From assembly GCA_007844125.1 (NCBI GenBank), contig CM017569.1:9259167-9323166 (forward strand): 64,000 bases of DNA. The letters are read 5' to 3'. Below the pieces are notes generated by a model. That model was not told the DNA's origin. It ran no database searches and worked only from the letters and a program-made list of their open reading frames with translations. This stretch comes from Sinonovacula constricta. Lineage: Eukaryota; Mollusca; Bivalvia; Cardiida; Solecurtidae. Positions 62,101 to 64,000 of the stretch are shown piece after piece; position 1 is the first letter of the stretch, and every line of letters begins with the position of its first letter. The position numbers and the translations under genes were made by a program.

Positions 62101-63453
62101 GGCTATGCCATCATCAATAGCATGCCATAAACATCTGATATATTTCTACACCCGGTCACAGTATCCTGACACTGGCTATGCCATCATCAATAGCATGCCA
62201 TAAATATCTGACATATTTCTACACCCCGGTCACTGTATCCCAACACTGGCTATGCCATCATCAACAGCAAGCCATGAATACATGATATATTTCTACATCC
62301 AGTCATTGTATTCTGACATTGGCTCTGCCATGATCAACAGCATGCCATATATATCTGATATATTTCTACACCCGGTCACTGTATCCCAACACTGGCTCTG
62401 CCATTACCAATAGCATGCCATAAATATCTGATATATTTCTACACCCGGTCACTGTATCCCGACACTGGCTCTGCCATTACCAATAGCATGCCATAAATAT
62501 CTGATATATTTCTACACCCCGGTCACTGTATCCCGACACTGGCTCTGCCATTACCAACAGCATGCCATAAATTTCTGATATATTTCTACATCCAGTCACT
62601 GTATCCTGTACATTGGCTCTGCCATGATCAACAGCATGCCATAAATATCTGATATATTTCTACACCCGGTCACTGTATCCCGACACTGGCTCTGCCATTA
62701 CCAATAGCATGCCATAAATATCTGATATATTTCTACACCCGGTCACTGTATTCCGACACTGGCTCTGCCATTACCAATAGCATGCCATAAATATCTGATA
62801 TATTTCTACACACGGTCACTGTATCCCGACACTGGCTCTGCTATTACCAATAGCATGCCATAAATATCTGATATATTTCTACACCCCTGTCACTGTATCC
62901 TGTCACTGGCTCTGCCATCACCAACAGCATGCCATAAATATGTGATATATTTCTATATCCGGTCACTGTATCCTGACACTGGCTCTGCCATCACCAATAG
63001 CATGCCATAAATATCTGATATATTTCTGCATCCAGTCACTGCATCCTGACGCTGGCTATGATGTCACAAAGCTATCTCTATATATGCTTGAACATAAGCA
63101 AGGAAGCTGTAACACTACAGTTTTATTAAAATTTTGGTATGACAGACCATGAACATGGGAACCAGCTGTATGGAACCCATGATGATGGCGCTGTCTGTAC
63201 TAGAACCCATGAACATGGGACTGTCTGTGATACAACCTATGAATATGGGACGGAATGTAATAGAAGTAGAGGTCAATATGTGAATTATACTATCCTGACA
63301 AATAAAATACCAACATTTCATGTACACTCACCAGAAGGGCAAGAGGTGACAAAAGCATCCTCATCCTCGGCATCTACCTCAGCCTTGTCAGTAATTCTCT
63401 GGCGCTGACCAGCAATAAACCTCAAATCATGGTTGCCTACACTGAAGTTCCAT
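28959..63453 (-). CDS. EIF2AK3: PERK, ER-resident eIF2-alpha kinase, 5'-incomplete, 14 exons
   Basis: PERK senses unfolded protein in the ER lumen and phosphorylates eIF2-alpha in the cytosol to reduce translation. Exons (minus order): 63453-63332, 60062-59929, 59536-59395, 58899-58747, 55941-55819, 55609-55462, 54735-54624, 44271-44165, 42680-42558, 40695-40552, 40229-39302, 38072-37908, 31529-31365, 29117-28959. All introns are GT-AG, phases agree at every junction, and the join gives 907 codons plus TAG. Numbering from the first full codon: luminal part 1-273, membrane helix about 277-295, glycine loop LGKGGFG 358-364, catalytic Lys381, helix-C Glu398, insert about 437-688, HRDLK 741-745, DFG 761-763. 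Luminal landmarks resembling vertebrate PERK (WNFSVG, DNGFYL, NWWKEV) separate it from GCN2, PKR and HRI. Roughly the first 200 residues are missing compared with the human protein of about 1,116. Introns total over 31 kb and are repeat-filled. Confidence 0.95.
29150..31085. repeat. Compound 16/22-bp minisatellite in last PERK intron
   Basis: Units built on ggttgtgatgctat, extended either by atat or by ttctatct, alternate in irregular and locally periodic order. The array fills about 86% of the 2,247-bp intron between exon M and the final exon, starting about 30 bases from the final exon's acceptor. Confidence 0.95.
31365..31529 (-). CDS. EIF2AK3: PERK exon M: kinase helices F-G
   Basis: Acceptor CACTACAG, donor GTCAGT. 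It encodes [26 protein letters not shown] and [16 protein letters not shown] carries the helix-F aspartate. [12 protein letters not shown] is the helix-G region that in eIF2-alpha kinases docks the substrate. 165 bp, phase 0. Confidence 0.95.
31767..31923. repeat. 51-bp tandem repeat, three copies
   Basis: Three near-identical copies of a unit containing atctttagagttaatcaaat and catttttcaattaatgcaac, in the intron between exons L and M. Confidence 0.9.
32101..33136. repeat. 64-bp minisatellite, about 16 copies, SINE-tail-like unit
   Basis: Units contain ttatggcacaccgacac, agggcatatggcgccc and aagttaacatgtgta, and differ mainly in the T-run length. The core resembles the 3' tail of a SINE type common in bivalves, as I remember it (caccgacac ... 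aggtcatatggcg). A single dispersed tail-like copy lies at 36040-36082. Intronic. Confidence 0.93.
34270..34430 (-). repeat. Decayed SINE body fragment
   Basis: Contains cagttatctacagatg, gttcacttgaag and tatcctgacacc in the same order as the body of the SINE at 41365-41671. No tRNA-like head remains. Confidence 0.5.
34495..35831. mobile_element. 1.3-kb non-autonomous repeat element with internal about 145-bp tandem units
   Basis: The ends carry a short inverted repeat (cgctcacctga at 34530-34540; tcaggtgagc at 35816-35825). Inside, about six degenerate units recur with catgcagacaaacattctg, accaagtttggtgaagatt, gtgttcacaagctttt and gacctagtgacctactt. A gacggacccc-type segment precedes the right end. 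I associate this layout with an abundant bivalve repeat. The minus-strand open frames inside are repeat artefacts. Confidence 0.7.
36040..36082. repeat. Single SINE-tail-like fragment
   Basis: gggtttaacagcacactggc and aggtcatac resemble one unit of the 64-bp array at 32101-33136, present here only once. Confidence 0.4.
36245..36850. repeat. 42-bp minisatellite, about 14 copies
   Basis: Units contain tgtgagacccatgttcta and cttgcaccttcaagtctg. Outer units are more diverged than central ones. The unit is a multiple of three, which explains open frames on both strands. Intronic. Confidence 0.93.
37095..37850. repeat. 35-bp minisatellite next to PERK exon L
   Basis: About 21 diverged copies containing cttgaactcatctagat and ctacacctctta. 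The array ends about 58 bases from the donor of exon L (37908). Confidence 0.93.
37908..38072 (-). CDS. EIF2AK3: PERK exon L: Mg-binding DFG and activation loop
   Basis: Acceptor TTTTTTCCAG, donor GTTGGT. It encodes [20 protein letters not shown] and an activation loop ending [15 protein letters not shown]. The threonines matching the activation-loop autophosphorylation region of PERK are kept. The usual SPEQ (the APE motif) reads SIEQ here, with an ATT codon at 37914-37916. It is 165 bp, phase 0 at both ends. Confidence 0.94.
38175..38390 (-). mobile_element. Degraded tRNA-derived SINE copy
   Basis: Shares order and wording with 53310-53495: a gaaggcaa/ggaagacccagac segment, tggtacaaccaccagtgcac, gctggtaagccg, and gaggctgagaagttataagtcacagct. 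It is too diverged to show box sequences. Intronic. Confidence 0.5.
39302..40229 (-). CDS. EIF2AK3: PERK exon K: kinase insert loop, hinge region and HRDLK
   Basis: This is the largest exon (928 bp). A second AG 19 bases upstream would introduce an in-frame TGA, so the acceptor TTCCTTTCAG at 40230 is chosen. The first about 250 residues are the acidic, Ser-rich insert typical of PERK. Within it [14 protein letters not shown] resembles the one conserved patch of the vertebrate insert. A basic Ser-rich stretch ([15 protein letters not shown]) follows. The kinase then resumes with [11 protein letters not shown], helices D and E, and ends at HRDLK, the catalytic loop, split from PSN by a donor GTGAGG. 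Confidence 0.94.
40552..40695 (-). CDS. EIF2AK3: PERK exon J: kinase helix C and beta 4-5
   Basis: Acceptor TTAAAG (weak polypyrimidine tract), donor GTAGGG. It encodes [18 protein letters not shown], containing the helix-C glutamate, then [19 protein letters not shown]. The segments VMREV, ALAKL and GIVRYFNAW are the strongest family signature. It ends two bases into a Ser codon. Confidence 0.94.
41365..41671 (-). mobile_element. tRNA-derived SINE, well preserved
   Basis: On the minus strand the head (41671-41600) has the A box tagcgcaatcgg, a D-arm-like stem and a perfect T arm, cccgggttcgatcccggg. The body follows with aaagtcgttaaaaatggtag, gtgtcaggataatgtgac and a segment ending gtctccagataac near 41400. 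It lies in the intron between exons I and J, opposite no coding sequence. Confidence 0.8.
42415..42487. repeat. 17-bp tandem repeat, about 4 copies
   Basis: aaagttccaagagaaaa repeats, ending about 70 bases from the donor of PERK exon I. Confidence 0.85.
42558..42680 (-). CDS. EIF2AK3: PERK exon I: kinase N-lobe, glycine loop and catalytic Lys
   Basis: Acceptor TGTAACAG, donor GTAAGT. It encodes [20 protein letters not shown], with a canonical glycine-rich loop, then [17 protein letters not shown], in which AVK carries the ATP-positioning lysine. Nearly every residue of the loop matches vertebrate PERK. Confidence 0.95.
42793..42864 (-). tRNA. tRNA-like sequence, possible tRNA-Thr(TGT) pseudogene or SINE head
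   Basis: 72 nt fold as a tRNA: D arm gcttagtcggtagagc, anticodon stem TTTGC/GCGAA with loop CTTGTTT (anticodon TGT), T arm ctgggttcgagtcccgg. The acceptor stem has one mismatch and several wobbles, so it is probably not a functional gene. It lies within 113 bases of PERK exon I, in the intron and on the same strand. Confidence 0.45.
43888..43920. repeat. Short (TATC)n microsatellite
   Basis: tatctatctatctatctacctatc in the intron between exons H and I, next to unique sequence. Confidence 0.85.
44165..44271 (-). CDS. EIF2AK3: PERK exon H: cytosolic juxtamembrane linker
   Basis: The donor is GTATTG. The acceptor ends TATTACAG and is followed by two further in-frame CAGs six bases apart (CAGTCCCAGTCCCAG), so NAGNNN-type alternative acceptors could remove two or four residues without changing frame. 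It encodes a Ser/Gln-rich linker and ends EAEFVS, with a split Arg codon leading into RYASDF, the start of the kinase domain. Confidence 0.85.
44610..45447. mobile_element. MITE with perfect 25-bp terminal inverted repeats
   Basis: 44610-44634 is the exact reverse complement of 45423-45447. The terminus begins taccgtacttactcactt and both ends carry TA, consistent with a TA target and the Tc1/mariner/pogo (Tigger-like) class. The motif cttataagacga recurs just inside the left end. The 838-bp interior has no transposase, so it is non-autonomous. It sits in the 10.4-kb intron between exons G and H. Confidence 0.88.
46480..51543. repeat. 43-bp minisatellite, about 118 copies
   Basis: Units contain gggacttgcacctgtgtc and gtgagggaccatggtcaa, with alternates caatcc/caaccc/caatct, gaacc/ggacc/gggcc and shortened caccgtg/caccatg units. 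Units beyond about 50950 are more diverged (aagtggtaag). Between about 48225 and 50884 two adjacent 1,330-bp blocks are nearly identical. Intronic and non-coding. Confidence 0.97.
51544..52535. mobile_element. hAT-like element inserted in the 43-bp array
   Basis: The element starts agggttttccctt and ends gggcaaaccctg, imperfect inverted termini. It is flanked by the 8-bp direct repeat gttaaccc at 51536-51543 and 52536-52543. Removing it and one repeat copy restores an uninterrupted array. An 8-bp duplication and CAGGG-type ends fit hAT transposons. The roughly 1-kb interior shows no transposase, so this is a non-autonomous copy. Confidence 0.82.
52544..52915. repeat. 43-bp minisatellite, right remnant beyond the insertion
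   Basis: About nine diverged units, including shorter ones built on accatacacttgcacc, continue the array after the hAT-like insertion and then end in unique intron sequence. Confidence 0.93.
53310..53495 (-). mobile_element. tRNA-derived SINE copy
   Basis: Contains atgatggaggaagaccc, tggtagaaccaatggtgcac, cccacatgaaag, and near the right end a tRNA-Ser/Leu-like head on the minus strand (gtggccgtgcggttagtc). The order matches the bivalve SINE layout I recall, and a more decayed copy lies at 38175-38390. Intronic. Confidence 0.65.
54624..54735 (-). CDS. EIF2AK3: PERK exon G: transmembrane helix
   Basis: Acceptor TTTGACAG, donor GTAAGC. After completing Trp it encodes [20 protein letters not shown], a hydrophobic span long enough for one ER-membrane helix. 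The basic cytosolic stretch HKVRAARC follows. It ends in phase 0. A short palindromic segment (about 54580-54607, two ACCATGGTG copies) lies just inside the downstream intron. Confidence 0.88.
55462..55609 (-). CDS. EIF2AK3: PERK exon F: juxtamembrane luminal segment
   Basis: Acceptor CTTGTAG, donor GTATGT. It encodes [10 protein letters not shown], an acidic and Ser-rich linker, then [11 protein letters not shown]. The split Trp codon plus the next exon produces NWWKEV, matching HWWKEI of human PERK at the membrane boundary. Confidence 0.9.
55819..55941 (-). CDS. EIF2AK3: PERK exon E: luminal domain
   Basis: Acceptor TTTCCAG, donor GTATGT. The product reads QWRTPSMS, a variable charged stretch, then [13 protein letters not shown]. 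These correspond to the SRTPVL and GALSILQYPYD segments of human PERK. The final G joins the next exon to make Asp. Confidence 0.88.
56805..58740. repeat. 30-bp minisatellite abutting PERK exon D donor
   Basis: About 64 units of tcagctgtcagacatcat plus caacaggatata. The first 250 bases form a 60-bp two-unit pattern alternating catcaacatgacatg and cataaccgagatata. The array stops at the donor: on the minus strand GTAACC is followed at once by repeat sequence. Long open frames arise because 30 is a multiple of three. Confidence 0.97.
58747..58899 (-). CDS. EIF2AK3: PERK exon D: luminal domain
   Basis: Acceptor CTACAG, donor GTAACC. It encodes [10 protein letters not shown] and VAWKPYLNT, equivalent to the MYRGQLYLQ and IKWKPLIHS segments of human PERK. 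Its donor is unusual: the 30-bp minisatellite of the downstream intron begins immediately after the six-base donor signal, at 58740. Confidence 0.9.
59395..59536 (-). CDS. EIF2AK3: PERK exon C: luminal domain
   Basis: Acceptor ATCTTCAG, donor GTTAGT. It begins [11 protein letters not shown], equivalent to FCTPIASAWLL in human PERK, and runs to LLYVG across the next junction (human SVYLG). It leaves one base to the next codon. Confidence 0.9.
59929..60062 (-). CDS. EIF2AK3: PERK exon B: luminal domain
   Basis: Acceptor TTTTGCAG, donor GTGGGT. The two leading bases complete a Glu codon with the previous exon, continuing an acidic run ([10 protein letters not shown]). The remainder ([17 protein letters not shown]...VTWQHK) aligns with the luminal strand region just before the FCTPIASAW segment of human PERK. 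It ends in phase 0. Confidence 0.88.
61175..61300 (-). repeat. SINE body fragment at the root of the 73-bp array
   Basis: cagttatctagagacattct, ttcacttaaggcagatatcg, ccagcctttactgcaacagc and tatcccagcactggc occur in the same order as in the SINE at 41365-41671 (ttatctggagac ... cacttgaagcagatatagtg ... gccttcactg ... tatcctgacacc). Confidence 0.7.
61230..63055. repeat. 73-bp minisatellite, about 25 copies, SINE-derived
   Basis: Units contain ataaatatctgatatatt, ctacacccggtcactg, tatcctgacactggct and gccatcatcaatagc. The left edge passes directly into the SINE fragment at 61175-61300, and the tatcctgacactggc core matches SINE body sequence. Intron between exons A and B. Confidence 0.95.
63135..63275. 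repeat. Imperfect tandem repeat, about 3 copies
   Basis: Three diverged units built on agaacccatgaacatggga and ctgtctgt, between the 73-bp array and PERK exon A. Open frames here are short and without known domains. Confidence 0.6.
63332..63453 (-). CDS. EIF2AK3: PERK exon A (first exon visible): luminal domain
   Basis: The acceptor TTACAG precedes the exon and the donor GTGAGT follows it. It enters with the last base of a split codon and leaves with one base. It encodes [15 protein letters not shown], which matches the WNFSVG...LRYI segment of the vertebrate PERK luminal domain, followed by an acidic linker. There is no start codon: the preceding exon must lie beyond 63453, where a 100-N gap begins 71 bases upstream. 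Confidence 0.9.
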
Positions 63454-63524
63454 CTGTAATACATTAGCAGAAGAATTTTCCTTTTAATACAGTTACCACA
63501 CTTTAATTATCTTATTTATCATTA

Positions 63525-63624
63525 NNNNNNNNNNNNNNNNNNNNNNNNNNNNNNNNNNNNNNNNNNNNNNNNNNNNNNNNNNNNNNNNNNNNNNNNNNNN
63601 NNNNNNNNNNNNNNNNNNNNNNNN
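63525..63624. other. Assembly gap of 100 N
   Basis: Exactly 100 undetermined bases, the usual placeholder for a gap of unknown size. It falls just upstream of the first visible PERK exon. Confidence 0.99.
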
Positions 63625-63653
63625 GAATTAACACACACTGAGAAAAACTTAAA

Positions 63654-63735
63654 GTTACCGCCTTGGAGCGGTCAGTCTGCAAAATGAAAGGCAGGAGTGC
63701 TTGAACCAGGTCAACGGAGCGAAGGATTTACCGAC
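63654..63735. repeat. Second copy of the 4730-4810 repeat
   Basis: cggtcagtctgcaaaa, ggagtgcttgaacc and cggagcg align in order with 4730-4810. Likely a fragment of the same Penelope-like element family. Confidence 0.45.
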
Positions 63736-64000
63736 ATTATTGTAAGTCGATTATTGCTGTACACTTTTTGTCGAGGCATAGAGAGTAAGCAAGGGTAATC
63801 AGACGTTATTTCTGCCTTTATTTCTCTAAAATGAAAGCTTATTGGTTAATTAAATATAAAAGAGTGGAATCTGCTCACCCGTGTGGCGTCGTTGTTCTTT
63901 CTGGCTTGAATCTCCCAATAATCATTTACATGTAAAATTACAGGATATTCAGCAAAATGTTTAACTGAAAGATTGTTCTATCACCTTTATACAACGTATA
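63736..64000. other. No feature recognised
   Basis: Unique AT-rich sequence after the gap. A minus-strand GTGAGC donor-like site near 63876-63881 lies next to a short open stretch, but its translation does not resemble the expected PERK luminal sequence. Confidence 0.4.

Noticed and set aside
63870..63960. Possible further PERK exon after the gap
   Set aside because: Donor-like and acceptor-like signals exist, but the translation does not resemble the PERK luminal segment expected before WNFSVG.

Overview
This is eukaryotic, intron-rich, AT-rich DNA, most likely from a bivalve mollusc. The host inference rests on one animal-type protein-coding gene with GT-AG introns, several tRNA-derived SINEs of a kind I associate with bivalves, and remnants of Penelope-like, Tc1-like, LINE and hAT-like elements. 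There are no bacterial operons, CRISPR arrays or phage genes.

The only host gene I can support is EIF2AK3 (PERK), the endoplasmic-reticulum eIF2-alpha kinase, on the minus strand. Fourteen exons between 63453 and 28959 join with all phases consistent into 907 codons plus a stop. They encode the C-terminal part of the luminal stress-sensing domain, one membrane helix, and a complete kinase split by a long insert. The 5' end (signal peptide, first part of the luminal domain, promoter) lies beyond the window or in or beyond a 100-N assembly gap at 63525-63624. An AT-rich stretch downstream of the stop (about 25140-28958) is a plausible 3' UTR.

Layout. 1-2727: 25-bp minisatellite running off the left edge. 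2728-16300: intergenic, with decayed transposons: a Penelope-like reverse transcriptase (4868-5760, minus), a Tc1-like transposase (6321-7302, minus), and a nearly full-length APE-type LINE (about 10919-13905, minus) with a SINE nested in it (12568-12836). 15122-15872: 26-bp minisatellite. 16325-24840: a diverged tandem duplication. One copy ends in a (CAT)n tract; the other was split by about 95 copies of a 45-bp minisatellite (19045-23315). 25140-63453: the PERK gene, whose introns hold most of the remaining repeats.

Tandem arrays occupy about 21 kb, one third of the window. At least two of the intronic arrays appear to have been seeded by pieces of SINEs (32101-33136 and 61230-63055). Other intronic insertions include a MITE with perfect 25-bp terminal inverted repeats (44610-45447), an hAT-like element with a target-site duplication inside the 43-bp array (51544-52535), and a 1.3-kb repetitive element (34495-35831).

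I found no convincing new biochemical system. The unusual content is repeat biology: SINE-seeded minisatellites, array growth in only one of two duplicated copies, a 1330-bp higher-order duplication, and arrays lying close to PERK splice sites.
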